A program made the translations under genes and the position numbers. Source: Stagonosporopsis chrysanthemi (lineage: Eukaryota > Ascomycota > Dothideomycetes > Pleosporales > Didymellaceae). Taken from it: DNA of 64,000 nt. The DNA lies in NCBI GenBank assembly GCA_022560025.1, contig JAFISE010000017.1, positions 1 to 64,000 on the forward strand, written 5' to 3'. Position 1 is the stretch's first letter. The number at the start of each line of letters is the position of its first letter. Shown in pieces: positions 10,732-22,891 of the stretch. The notes under the pieces are model-generated. The model saw nothing but the letters and a program-made list of their open reading frames with translations. It did not search any database and was not told the origin of the DNA.

Positions 10732-13700
10732 ATGTCAACACGGCAAAAGTCCTTCTTCGACCAGGACCCCAAGGCCAAGGTGCGCTGACCGCTGCTGACT
10801 CGTTCTCTCATTCACTCACACCGTCTCCCAGCACCCCAGAGGCCAATGGGCTCGCCAACGCAACGCTCCGCCCCACCAGCATAGCGACACGGCCCCTCTG
10901 GCGCGACACGTCGTGACCGGCCCGCCCATCATGCCGTCGACCCAGACGCGCTCAAAGCTGAGGGCCTTCCAACTGGACGAGACGCTGCCCCTCGACCCGG
11001 ACAAAGAGAATCGGCCGGAGAACGCCTCCAAGGCCGGTGAGACGCCGAAGACATCAAAGGTTGTGAAGGATGTCGACGGCGCCTTTGAGACCCCCCGGCT
11101 GCCGCAGAGTAGGACCGTCCCTCCCCCGTCGACGCCTGGAGCGAGACTGCCCCTCTCTGACCTGGTGGGCAACACCGACGACACCTCCCGACATGCTTCG
11201 CTCGCCGTTCTCTCGCCCGAGGAGCAGCTGTACTGGCGCGGATCCCAGCCCGTGAACACACCTGTGCCCCGGAAGAACAGAAAGCGCGCCCATAGCTCCT
11301 CACCTGTCAGGCCTTCTCAGGACGAAGCAAGGCTGAGTGCGCGCAAAGCAGGCCTCACGACTCCCCAGGCGGATCCTGCCACAGACCTCTGGTCGCGCTA
11401 CACGAGCAAGAAGACGCCTACCGTCACCAAGAAGAGCGTAGCGTTTGCACATCTGATCAACGAGTCCTCGCCGCGATCCGCTGCTGCTGCTGGTAGTGTC
11501 AGCGGTCTTCGTCGCTGGGCAAGCTGTGGCGTAGAGTTTCCTACATCGACAAAAAAGAGGCGGAAAATCCACGGCGTGTTCCAGGGCGACCAGGCAGACG
11601 AGGAGGCGGAAGACTTCTTCGCTGCTGCACCCAGCTCCGACAGCGTGATGCAAGGCACGACGAATCTCGCCAGCATCGTGCAGCGGATGAAGCAATCCAT
11701 CACAAACTCGCAAGAGCAGCCGCCCGCCAGCTCATCGCCACTACCCGAGACCGGCCAGGCCCTGAATGCGTTTCCTGAGTCACCCTTGAAGAGACATGCT
11801 CTAAGAGAGGTGATTTATGAAGAGGCTTCAGACTTGTTGCAAGCTGAGGATGGCAACTTCGAAGACGACCTGGTCCCGGAGGACCAGGACTTACCAGGAC
11901 AACGCAACGAATTGCAGCCGGCGGAAGACCAGCGGGAGTCGACCGCTTCGTCTGACGATTTCGGTGAGGTCGACTTCGACACGGACATGGTTGAAGTCGT
12001 GAACGCTGGGACACTCGAGACCGAGACATCCATATCATCACACATGCCGCCTGAAGCTGCACCCGGACTGACTGCTGAGAGTGATGATGAGTTTGGGATA
12101 GAGGACGATGACGAGGTGTTTGCTGCCGATCTTGAGCTGGCGGCATCCTTGTTTGATACTCAGCCGTCGGAATCGCAAGCGCAGGCTAAACCTCCTGCTC
12201 AGTTTGCGCCTGTTGCGAACGCAGTCCCTGTCATCGATTTAGTCAATGACGACTCTGATGACTTTGGAGATGACATAGACCCAGATGAGTTTGCTGCCGC
12301 AGAAGTAGCAGCGACTCAAACGCCCGCAACGAATACTGTATGTAGAACACGCACCTATAATGAAATTGAATGACTAAGTTTGTAAGAGTGAGCAGGACAC
12401 GCGAGCTATCCAACGATACCTTGTCAAGCAGGTGATTGAGGGCTCGTACTTTGACGACAAAGGGCACCAGAGACCCGAGAAGGTGTGTTATGTTGTCTCC
12501 GCTGTTCAAGTCCACCATGCTGAGAGATGAGTAGATTTTGCTGGTCGACGACGAAAAGACGAAGGTCCTCAAAACGATTACCCTACGACAAGCCTGGTTC
12601 GATACGCCTGGCACAATCGGGGCCTATGTTCACGTGATCGGCTCGTTCTCGTCAGATGGACAGTGTATCGTTGACGACCACCACAACATGCTGGTACTGC
12701 ATCCAGACCACCTGATCTCAGCTACGGTCGTCGCAGATTCGTACGGGTGCCTCAGACGTGCGGTACTCCAAGACCGCATCAAAGCCACAAGTCGAGCCAA
12801 TGCGCCAATGCTCTATGGGACACTTCTCCACGAGCTCTTCCAAGAAGCTCTGAAAGCGAACCAATGGGACACAGACTTTCTTCTGTCAACCATAGACGGC
12901 CTGCTTCCTAGCAAATTCGAGACTGTTCTTGAAATCAACTCAACCTGCGGCGAGGTCAAGGAACACTTGACCAGCAAGCTGCCTGAGCTGCAGGCATGGG
13001 CTAAAATATTCATTAGGGCTAGGCCTTGTGCCGACGCGCTTGTGCAGCATCGTAACGGGCCTCCGTCAATCATCAGCATCAACAAACTCCTCGACGTCGA
13101 GGAGCATGTCTGGTCGCCGATGTATGGATTGAAAGGAAACATTGACGCAACAGTACAAGTAACCATGCAAGATGAGCAGGGCGAGCGCACTTTGACTGTC
13201 CCATTCGAGGTCAAAACGGGAAAGAACTCCTCCAATAGCGCACACTCGGTCCAGACCGCTCTTTACAACCTCTTGCTCTCCAACCGATACGGTATGTTTG
13301 CATGTCGACTTGTAGTTTCATTTGCCTTGGCTAACAGCAGCAGACATCGACATTGCGTACGGCATGCTTTACTACCTCGAGACATCAGCCATCATTCGCA
13401 TCCCTGCTGTCCGGAATGAGATCATCCACATGCTCATCCAACGCAACGAGCTAGCCTGCTACGTTCGGGATCGCATCGACCTGCCGCCAATGCTCAAGGA
13501 AGACTTCAAATGTGGCAACTGTTATGCCCAAGAGTCTTGCTTCCTGTACAACAAGCTCGTCGAGGACGGTGACGGCGAGCGACTAAACAAGAAGGCAAAA
13601 CAAAAGTATGACGACCTCGTCAAATCGCTCAAGCCGACGGACCAGGACTTCATGAAGAAGTGGGACTTGTTGCTGACCAAAGAAGAGACGGACATGATGA

Positions 13701-15922
13701 GGTTCCGGAGAGAGCTATGGACGATGCTGAGTACTGAGCGAGAAAAGCTTGGTCGATGTTTTTCGAACGTCATACTTGAGCCCGGTTCGGGACACAAGGA
13801 GAAGCTGGGCCAGAAGATCAACCGCTACAGCTACACTTTTGTTAAGCAGCAGCACGCACCTAGCTTCTCGTTCACGGAATCACAGCTCACTGTCGGCGAG
13901 CCCGTGGTGGTCTCTGACGAGCAAGGCCACTTTGCGCTAGCGAACGGCTATGTCACGAATGTTCGAAGAAAGCGCATCACCGTCGCTGTCGATAGACGTT
14001 TGCACAACTCCCGGACAAAGCTTCCAGGGTTTGATCCTCACAACAATCAGACATTTGCGGGCATCATGGAGGTGACCAAGGAAGGCGAGGCTCCACCTGA
14101 GAATGAAGACAACGATGAACCAGTCTTGTATCGGCTGGACAAGGATGAATTCAGCAACGGTATGGCAGCGGCGCGCAACAATCTCATCCAGATCATGGAC
14201 GACAACATATACAAGGCCCGAGACCTTCGTGCGTTGATTGTCGAGGGCCGGGCTCCGAGGTTCAACACAATGTCGGGCACTGTTGATCTACCACGATCGT
14301 CACAAATGTCCATGAACTCGGATCAGCAGGCGGCAGTCGCGAAGGTCCTGTCCGCCAAAGACTATGCCCTCGTGCTGGGCATGCCCGGTACAGGCAAAAC
14401 GACGACGATTGCACACATCATCCGGACCTTGGTCGCAAAGGGCAAGAGCGTCCTCCTTACCTCGTATACCCACACTGCGGTCGACAACATCCTGCTCAAG
14501 ATCCGCGACGACAACATTGGCATTCTGCGTCTAGGAGCAGCGGCAAAGATCCACCCTGAGGTTCGCGAGTTCGCAACGTTGGCCGTTGAGCCCCAAGACA
14601 GTGTTGAGGAGCTCGAGAGATCTTGGATGACGCCACCGGTCGTGGCTACCACCTGTCTGACCATCAATCATCCCCTCTTCAGCCGTCGCATATTCGACTA
14701 CTGTATTGTGGATGAGGCTTCTCAGATTACGCTGCCCGTCTGTCTGGGGCCGATCCGCATGTCGCAGAAGTTCATCCTGGTCGGTGATCACTACCAGCTG
14801 CCTCCGTTGGTCCAGAACAAGGAGGCCATGGAGGGCGGTCTGGATGTGTCACTCTTCAAGCTCCTGTGCGAGGCGCACCCGCAGGCTGTGGTCAGTCTAG
14901 AGCATCAATATCGCATGTGCGCCGAGATCATGCTTCTGTCCAACACGTTCATCTACTCGGGTCGTCTGAAATGCGGCACCTCCAGCGTGGCTTCGCGACG
15001 GTTGGCCCTACCCAAGCCTACTGGTCTCCAGGCTCAGCACCGCCAGGCGCTACCTCGCTCGACAGCAACCATCAGCTGCCCCGGTCCAAGTGTCCCCACC
15101 TGCTGGCTCTCCCGCTCACTATCGCCCGACCAGCCCGTCGTCTTCATCAACACAGACCCCATCTCCACCTCTCTCGAAGCCCAATTCGGCTCCCGCATAA
15201 TCAACACGCTCGAAGCCCGCCTCATCACGCACCTGACCATCTCCCTCCTCTCCCTCGGCATCCCCCCTTCGGAAATAGGCATCATCGCCTTCTACCGCTC
15301 GCAGCTCGCCCTGCTGCGCACCAGCCTGTCCACCGCCCAAACCCAAACCCAACCCCCGTCCTCCAACCTCGCCACCCCCACCTCCGCAGTCGAACTCCAC
15401 ACCGCCGACAAATTCCAAGGCCGCGACAAAGAAGCCATCCTCGTGTCGTGCGTGCGCAGCAACGAGCACAGCGCCGTCGGCGATCTGCTCAAGGACGCCC
15501 GCCGCGTCAACGTCGCGCTCACCCGCGCCCGCTCCAAACTCGTCATCGTCGGCAGCGCCGCCACGCTCGGCGCGAACGAGCTGCTCGACGGGCTGGTGGC
15601 GCTGTGTCGGGACCGCGGGTGGGTGGTCGATCTGAGCAGCGAGATGGTGGAAGGACATGCGTTTGACGATGCTGTCTCGCAGACAGCGGGTGTGGGCGTG
15701 GGTGCGAGTGCGAATCCCAAACCGAGTCAGAGCGCGAGTCCGTCGAAGAAGCGCACCGCACTGGGCGATCTATCCGGGCCCGCGCTGGGCGGCAACGCGC
15801 GCAGTCCGCAGAAGAAGAGACGCGTGGGGCTGAAGGAGCCTGCCAAAGTGGTTTCCGCGGGGAAGAGGGGCGTGTTGGACGGGAGGCCTGTGTTGCAGAA
15901 TGTGTTTGAGGGGGCTTTGTGA
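10732..15922 (+). CDS. DNA2: DNA replication ATP-dependent helicase/nuclease Dna2
   Basis: Five exons: 10732-10779, 10832-12337, 12396-12482, 12535-13291 and 13344-15922, giving about 1658 aa. The 16-codon first exon (MSTRQKSFFDQDPK...) joins a disordered acidic N-terminus of ~500 aa. The Dna2 domain and RecB-type nuclease region follow (about 510-900), with DDHHNMLVLHPDHLIS, PFEVKTGK (nuclease Lys) and the Fe-S cysteines CGNCYAQESC. The SF1 helicase has Walker A GMPGTGKTT near 14382, DEAS for Walker B near 14713, QYRM near 14908, and motifs V/VI (DKFQGRDKE, NVALTRARSKLVIVG). Dna2 trims long Okazaki flaps after Fen1 and resects double-strand breaks in the nucleus. The C-terminus has basic SPSKKRT and SPQKKRRVG stretches, probable nuclear localisation signals. 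The start at 10732 is chosen because the in-frame ATG at 10931 would lose the conserved KSFF leader; the donor GTGCGC of intron 1 is weak. Confidence 0.95.
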
Positions 15923-16063
15923 GGGGGGGGTGTGCAAACACCAAAGCGCGAAAAAAGGGTCGGGGGGGGGGGGGGGGGGGGGAGGAGGAGGAGTGTGGTG
16001 TGTGGACAGCGCCCGGGGGGGGGGGGTTGGGAGGAGTGTTTAGAAAAAGAGGGGGGCGAGGGG

Positions 16064-16095
<32 letters not shown>

Positions 16096-17137
16096 GGAGG
16101 GTGGGGGGGGGGGGGGGGGGGGGGGGGGGGAGGGGGGGGGGGGGAGGGGAGTGGGGGGGGGGGGGGGGGGGGGGGGGGGCAAAGGATATATGTGGCTTTT
16201 GGACACACGCGTCGAGTTGGGTATGAAGCAACGATGTATGATATACGAGGAGGTGGGTTGTCTGGATTAGCGAGGCGTACTGGATGGATGGATGGATGCA
16301 CTACTACTACTATACAAACTATTTCATCTTGGTTGATCCACGGGTTTACACTATTACCAACGACAACATGAATATGACGTGTTATTCATTACACTCCCTC
16401 TCTCCCTCCCTCCCACTCCTTCAAGCAAACAACCCGCTTCCCCCCTTCTGCGCCCCGCCCGTCATCCACCGCGCCGTACGCCGTACGCCATCGCTCGCCT
16501 ACTCGCTCCTCGTGCCACTCTGTAGCCATCGATTGTTTGCCCATTCTTCCCTCTACCACCCCTCTCTAGCACCGACTTTCTCCCTCCTTCCCTCCCTCCA
16601 CTCTAAGCAAACGAACGACTATCGCCACCGCCACTGATAACCCCGCATCCCATTTGCGTCTGGAAGGTTTCGCGTCTGGAAGGTTTCGCGTCCTGAAAGT
16701 CCCTAGCGCTGTCCTGAAAAAGTCCCTGGCGTTTCTTGAAGACTCCGTGGCAGTGGAGGGTAGATCTGTAGGAGATTTTCGTTGCCGAGGAGGAACACGG
16801 CGGTATCCAAAGCGGGAGGGAGGGATGGAGAGATGTGCTGCGCTGGGCTGGGCTGGGGCTGGTGGAGGAGCGGGAGAAAAGTCCAGAAGTAGGAGTGGGG
16901 GTAGGAGAAGCAGTAGGAGTAGGAGTAGGAGTTGAGGAGGTTAAGGGGAAGAAAGGTACACGGAGAGGTTGCGAGGACGGGGAGAACAGATAGCAAGAGT
17001 AAGGTGGGGCGGCGGCAATCGCGATCGGAATCCGAAACAGCGTCGTGGAAGGTGTGGTAGATAAATGGATGGGTATATAGATAGATAAGAATGTCCTGTT
17101 CTTGCATGCCAACCCACACTCTACACTCCCAACGCAT
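15923..17137. other. Convergent intergenic region between DNA2 and the SulP gene
   Basis: About 1.2 kb between the two 3' ends. The first part is the poly-G block described separately. The rest is pyrimidine- or purine-rich UTR-like sequence, with a 16-nt direct duplication (GCGTCTGGAAGGTTTC, 16656-16687) and AGGAGT-type repeats at 16890-16935. No coding frame with a recognisable protein was seen. Confidence 0.6.
15961..16186 (+). repeat. Long G-homopolymer and G-rich block downstream of DNA2
   Basis: About 225 bp made mainly of G runs of 10 to about 30, broken by single A, T or C and a short mixed stretch at 15982-16060. It begins about 40 bp after the DNA2 stop codon and lies on the coding strand, so it would be in the transcript unless termination comes first. 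Both strands give artificial Gly- or Pro-only frames. Confidence 0.93.
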
Positions 17138-20100
17138 CTACGACGCAGTAACCAGCACAAAACTCGTAATAGCATCCATCCTCTCCTTGGTCAACTTGAG
17201 CCCCACCTTCAACAACTCCCTTGCCACGCCCTCACACTCCCTCTCCAGCTCGCGATACCGCTCGCGCGTAAGCAACCACGCCACGCTCTCATCTTCCACC
17301 GCGACGGTGCCCGTGCGCACCGTCTCGCTGAAGAACGGCAGCTCGCCGCACGTCGTGCCCGGCAGGATGACTTCAAAAAACGCGCCCTGGTCGAGGGCGT
17401 ACTCGGCGCGCAGCCGGCCCTGCTCCAGGATGTAGAAGCCGTCGGGGGAGTCGCCGCGCGAGTAGAGGACGGTGCCTGCGGGGAGGGCGAGGCGGGTGAA
17501 GTAAGGGGCGGCGAGGTGCCAGAAGTCTTCGGTGTGGGGGGAGACGTCTTCGAAGGTTTGGAGGATGATGCGGAGGGGTTGGGCGAGGGACTTCCAGCGT
17601 GAGGAGGGGGGGTGTAGGGGGGTGTCGAGTTGGGAGTCGGAGATGGAGAGCGCGGAGGAGGGCGGGTGCGTGGACTCGCGCATGGTGGAGCGGGCGGCGA
17701 TGAGGCGGGCGCCGCGGCGGGGCGAGGCGAAGGCTGGGTTGAGGGAGTTGGGGATGAGGGAGGGGGTGGGCGAGCCGCCGGAGGGGATGGGTTCGGAGTT
17801 GAGGCTGTGCGCGCCGTTGATGGACATGGGCGGCGTGATTTGGCGCTTCTTGACGTGCGTGCTGCAGTGCCGGTGGAAGACCTCGAGGAGTTCGTTCTCG
17901 CAGGACTCGAGGGCGGTGTTGAGATCCTCAAACACTTGAGGGGATGGCGGGCCTGCTTCGTCTTCTGCTTCGTCCAGCAGGCCGACGCTTTGGAGGGACT
18001 TGCCAACGTCGTTCGTGAAAGAAACACCAGAAAGGATCATCTTCACGTTCTTGCCGCCGAGGATTCTGTTGATGCGCTGGAACCCTTCGCAGCCGGAGAA
18101 GTCCACAGCGGTGACGTGAGTAAAGTCGACAATGATGAAGCTCACTGGCTGCTCTTCGAAGTTGTCTTCGTCAATCAGCGAGCGCAGGTACTCCTCGACC
18201 GAGACGATGGTGCCGAAGAACAGGAAGCCGCCCAGCTTGACGACCCGGATCTGACCACGGACCTTGTTCAGGTAGCGGCAGTCTGCTCGGGGGCGACGCA
18301 CAGTCGACTCAGCGACAACACCGGTGTAGGAGCCGCGGATGGCAGAGTGGCGAGAGCTTTGCACAACGTAGCTCACGCATGCCAGCACGATGCCAACAAA
18401 AATACCAACGACAAAGTCGTGGATGCCCATGACCAGGACAATGGCTACGATGGTGAGATACTCCAGCTTGTGGCACTTGCCGAATGTGTCCCACAAGGCC
18501 TCCTTCATGAGGTCGATTCCAAGCAGGAAGATGAGTGCACCGACCAGGCAGATGGGGATGTATCCAATCATAGCTGGGCCGGCCACCCAGACAGCGGCGG
18601 TTGCAGCGGCGAGCAGACCACCTGCGAGACGGCTGTCGCCCCCGTTGGCGATGAACATTACGCTGTTAGCGTATACCAGATAGTTCTACAGAAGGGTTAG
18701 AAATGTTCGTTCGTAATGTAGAGAGAGGACCTACTTGAATGCTACCAACGAATCCAGAGAGCGTGTTGGAGATGCCGTGGGCAATGAGCTCTCGGTTGAC
18801 GTCGAGGTTGTCCTCCTTGACTGCAGCGCCCAAAGCAGGCACATTAATAGGAACGTGGATGATGCCGAAGAAGGAAAGAGCGAACATGGTCGGTATGCAG
18901 CTAGCCAGCGCTGATACATCGATGAGCCAGAATTCTGGGCCGTGTTAGCAGGATTCTCGCGTCGCGCTCAGGAAGACAACTCACTGAAGTAAGAATAGAA
19001 TCGGTAGAACTGCACGCCGGCCTCAGGCTGCTCAAAGATCCACCCGGCGTCACGGGCGTCGGCGAGATCGACGTGGAAGATGCCCTTGACAAGCACATAG
19101 AAGGTCGCAAAGATGAGGACGAAGAAAGCCGGCAGGACGAACGGGCTCTTCACCATCCGCTGCATCAGCATGATCGAGACGGCAAGCACAAGCGGTATCA
19201 TCCACAGATACCACGTATCGGCCGAGAACAGCTTCTGCAGGGTAGCAAGGTCGTAGTTGAGGTTGCCCTCGATGCGCGCAGACACCTCGATGCCCGTGAC
19301 GAACAGGAAGAAGCCCACGCCGCCAATACAGCCGATGAGGATGTGGCGCGGGAAGAAGCTGACCAGGGTGCCCAGCCTGAAGCTGCCAAGGGCGAGGAAT
19401 ATCAGGCCCGTGAGGATGGAGCTCAGGCAGTAGGATGTGATGGTGGTGGCCATGACGGCCTCGGGGGACGCGCCCTCCATGCGCTCCATGATGGAGTAGG
19501 CCATGTTGTGGAAGAAGGGCACGACTTCGATCATCTCGGAGCCGACGCCGCCCTTGAAGGCGGACAGCCCGAGCGAGTAGCACAGCTGCGAGACGATGCA
19601 GCTCACAAAGAAGATGGAGATGCCGTCGGGTCCGGTCTGGCTGAAGATGGGCGAGCCGAGCGGGAAGAGGATGTAGCCGTAGGACAGGGCGTCGAGGATG
19701 TTCAGGAGCAGGCCGAGGAACACGGCGGTCAGTGTTTGTGCGCTGCTCAGGGCGCCAGAGAGGATGGCGTCCTTGGTGTACGTCTTGCGGTTTGTCAGCG
19801 TCCGGCTCAGTCCCAGGACGTGCTCCCGGCCTGTCGCAAACGACTCCTTCACGCGCAGGGACAGACTCTTGCCCGGCGACCGGCTGCGGCTCTTGCTCTT
19901 CTTGTCCTTGCTGCTCTTCTGCTGTGGCGCGCGTGGCAGCCTCGCCGTGGGCAGCAGCGGGGTGCGCTCGGTATCCTGCACCACGACACTCGGGGCCCGC
20001 GACACAGAGGAGCCCCTCCGCGCACTGTCTCCCCAGCTGAAAAACCCCTGGTCCGGCTTCTGCGGCCCGCCAATGACCGTCACCGGCGTCTCGACCTCGC

Positions 20101-20572
20101 TGTCCTCCTCAATCGTGTCCTCCCTGCCCGAGTCGATCGAGCCGCGTGCATCCTGGTAGTCGGACAGCGGGCGGCGGCCGGGCGACTCGGGCTCGCCGAA
20201 GCTCTGCTGGCGCGGGCGGTCCCGGTAGTCGTCGGAGTCGAGCGCGTACGAGGCGAGCTGGGAACTGCGCTCGCGCACGCCCAGCGACGAGTACTGCGGC
20301 GTGTCGGTGAAGCCGTGCGAGGTCTGATGTGCGAACGAGCGGATGGGGTTGCGCGAGAAGGATTGGGCAAGCGTGGCGGATGCATTGGACTGCGCTCTTA
20401 TACGGCGTGCGCGCGAGTGTGTCTGCGATTCGATATCGACATGTTGCTGGTCGGGGGGGAAGTCGGCGTCGTCGCCTGTGAAGGGCAGCAGTTGCTGCTG
20501 CTGCTGCTGCTGCTGCTGTTGCTCGGTCGACTGCGAGCTCCAGTCGCGGTGGGGGGAAAGCCGCGCAGGCAT
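17138..20572 (-). CDS. SulP-family transporter with STAS and cNMP-binding-like domains (Vsb1-like)
   Basis: Exons 20572-18985, 18934-18735 and 18685-17138 give about 1111 aa. The N-terminal ~265 residues are disordered, with a polyglutamine run (CAG repeat at 20491-20520) and many Ser/Arg. The SulP membrane core follows (about 270-720), with AQTLTAVFLGLLLNILDA, VTGIEVSARIEG and an HGISNTLSGFVGS segment. A STAS domain (about 735-835; VDFTHVTAVDFSG) and a C-terminal cyclic-nucleotide-binding-like fold (about 1000-1090; PAGTVLYSRGDSPDGFYI, CGELPF, R in the cassette) complete the protein. This architecture matches yeast YGR125W/Vsb1, linked to vacuolar basic amino acid storage, rather than the plasma-membrane sulphate permeases Sul1/Sul2. 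The substrate here is inferred. Whether the cNMP pocket binds ligand is open; in many fungal members it is degenerate. Confidence 0.9.
20491..20520 (-). repeat. CAG repeat coding for polyglutamine in the SulP protein
   Basis: A run of about ten CAG/CAA codons on the minus strand, directly in the N-terminal disordered tail of the SulP gene. A likely length-variable tract between strains. Confidence 0.9.
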
Positions 20573-21811
20573 CGCGACAAAGGCACGGGTAAGAATACAG
20601 AAATAATGCTATGTTGCTGGAGAAGGCATGCCAGGAGTACTAGTATGGCCGCTCGATTATGCTCTGGGATGAGACGGCACGCGCGTTGCAGACGGATCCG
20701 GCTCCGGACTGCTAGCTTGGGCTTGCACGGCGACAGATCAGATGGTTCAGGGCAGCGGGAACGGGGAGCAAGAGAAGAGGGGCGCGGCCATGATATGGTC
20801 CATGGTTCGGTACTTGCTCGATAGCGCCGGGCAGCAAAACGTGCTAGGGCTGAGGAGCTGTGCTGTGCGGAGCTGTGCGGAGTGCACAGGCGCAGGCAGA
20901 CAAACTGTTGAAGCAAAGAATTTTGTGTCGCGCAATCCTGCATCGTCTGGACCGCGTCCAGCCACCACGTCATTGCCCACCATCCCTGCCCCTACTATCT
21001 TTCTTCTCGTTGAACACCAATCGACCTTGCTGCACCCAACTCAAGTGCATCCATTGCTCACAGCACCCATGGCCATGGCAATTGACACGTTTCGATGAGA
21101 AGGTCGCTACAATGGATGGCGTCAAATGACTTCATCTCGCCCGCCCGTTGCCATGCCTCGACCCCTCTCCTGCTTTTCTGCATGCACCAATGCGCATAAG
21201 CGAGCATGCACATGGACCTCGACCTCCACATGTTCCCCGCCCGGCAAGAGCCGTTTTCGCACGACAATTCCATCTGCAAGCATGCAGTACCGGTATTAGC
21301 ATTAGCACATCAATATGTGCTGTGTGGTGGTCCCGAGTCTGTGTGGAATGCAAGAGGCTGGAGCAACAGCGCATCGCAACCGGAACATAGTAATTATCTT
21401 GAAAATGGACCGACGGGCGCGCAACAGTCTGTTTTGAATCATCTTAGGTGCATGGATGGACGCGACTCGGTGCGGGCCGTTTGGGTGCAGCGCTGGACTG
21501 GCACGGCTGGATCCAAGCATCCAAGCCCAAGCGTGCAAATGTGGTAGGCATGGCGACGGCGCATCTGCCCGACTGCATTCCCTCGTGATTGGATACAATC
21601 AGAGCCTGGTTCTCTCGCTGGAGTTGCTGTCCTTGAGCTCTGAAGCATCATTTTGCAATGAACCTTCACCTGCCTGCACGACTTTGAACACACCAGCTCA
21701 ATACAGAGATGACCTCGGTCTTCTCTTGCAGCATGAAGTGTCGCGATCGATCGTGTTCAAAGCCAGTGAAGCTGTTTGAAGTGGGTTCCGTGGAGAGCCT
21801 CTTTGGGACTG
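20573..21811. other. Intergenic region, no recognised feature
   Basis: 1.24 kb upstream of the SulP gene and downstream of the F-box-like gene. Only short overlapping frames without family resemblance were seen. A CTGTGCGGAG direct repeat sits near 20862-20882. Confidence 0.55.
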
Positions 21812-22891
21812 TTACTTTCCTCTTTTGTGTCGATGCAAGTCTTGTTCTGTCCCGAATAGGACTAACGTGGATTCGAGTAATCTACCTTCACTCATCTCAA
21901 ACACTAACAAGACTTCCCAAGCATCTGTAATCTGAGGACATCTCTCGAGTAATAAGCAACTACAAAAATCTCCACCAAAGATCACCTCTACACTGTGCGC
22001 TGCCTCGTTCACTGTAGAAGTGTTATGCCACTCTCTTTCGATCTGAATCTTACACGGCTTGTGTCCGTCTCTAATAAAACTCCAAGCCCTGAACATGCCT
22101 CTCAAATCCGCTTCCTCAAGCGGCCTCACGAAAACCCCACGAGATAAGGCAGCCTGAATGCTGCTTTCCGGTTCTCTCGGAACCTCCTGTAGCAGCGTCT
22201 CCTCAATGCCACTCGAATCTCCCGTCTGCACATCACCAACCTGTATCTCTGGAAGCGGTGACTTGTATATGACCACAAGTCTCGTTGGCCCAAAGAACCT
22301 CATCTGACTGAGCCACATCAGCGTCTCAAAGACCTCGACGCCATACACCGTGCCGCTCTTATTTGCGATCGTCATCTCGATAGCTCGTACGCCTTTCTTG
22401 TCCTCCCGTGTTGCGCTCTGCGCCAGCTTCGTTTCCGACAGCGCTCGCATACAAGTGTTCAGAAAGATCGCGGCTGCCTGGGATGGGGCCTTGCTTCCGT
22501 ACGCGGTCGCCACACCGAGACAGCTTCTCAGCTCGCCGAACGGCGCGACAAGCGCCCATGCTGCGCTGTAGTCGACCAGATACCGCACAGGCTGGACTCT
22601 GACGTGCTCTATCTTGCGTTGCAGGATCCGGCACGCCTCTGCGTTGATGAGGCGGCATGTGGCGATGATGGCGGCCGCGGAGCCTGTGTATGGTCGGATC
22701 AGGGTGATGCGGGATTCGTAGACTTGGGAGAGTGGGGGGACAGGCCAGCTTCTTTTGCTGATATGGGCATCCGGTCTGTCGAGGACGTGCCAGGTGCTGG
22801 TCAAGGAGATGGCTTCGTATACATGGTAGCGTAACTCGGGAGGCAGGTCGAGGAAGCGGAAGGGCTGGTGATCTGCAGTAGCTGATGCCAT
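21812..22891 (-). CDS. F-box-like protein of unknown function
   Basis: Single-exon frame of 359 aa from the ATG at 22891. The frame stays open to 22969, but Met 22891 (MASATADHQPFRFLDLPPELRY) puts the F-box-like motif FLDLPPELRYHVYEAI at residues 10-27, as is normal for small fungal F-box-like proteins. That motif normally binds Skp1 in SCF ubiquitin ligases. The remainder (CRLINAEA, then mixed alpha/beta) has no motif that names a substrate. Such proteins form large, fast-evolving families in Dothideomycetes and are often hypothetical. It sits at the start of the accessory island. No transfer signal was established. Confidence 0.7.
   Translation of the reverse strand: MASATADHQPFRFLDLPPELRYHVYEAISLTSTWHVLDRPDAHISKRSWPVPPLSQVYESRITLIRPYTGSAAAIIATCRLINAEACRILQRKIEHVRVQPVRYLVDYSAAWALVAPFGELRSCLGVATAYGSKAPSQAAAIFLNTCMRALSETKLAQSATREDKKGVRAIEMTIANKSGTVYGVEVFETLMWLSQMRFFGPTRLVVIYKSPLPEIQVGDVQTGDSSGIEETLLQEVPREPESSIQAALSRGVFVRPLEEADLRGMFRAWSFIRDGHKPCKIQIEREWHNTSTVNEAAHSVEVIFGGDFCSCLLLERCPQITDAWEVLLVFEMSEGRLLESTLVLFGTEQDLHRHKRGK

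Noticed and set aside
15543..16301. Pro-rich and Gly-rich frames on both strands
   Set aside because: Created by the poly-G block; no codon diversity and no gene context.
19073..20824. 583-codon open frame on the plus strand
   Set aside because: Antisense to the SulP gene, which has clear domains; the opposite strand yields low-complexity Ala/Arg/Glu sequence and a Leu run from the CAG repeat.
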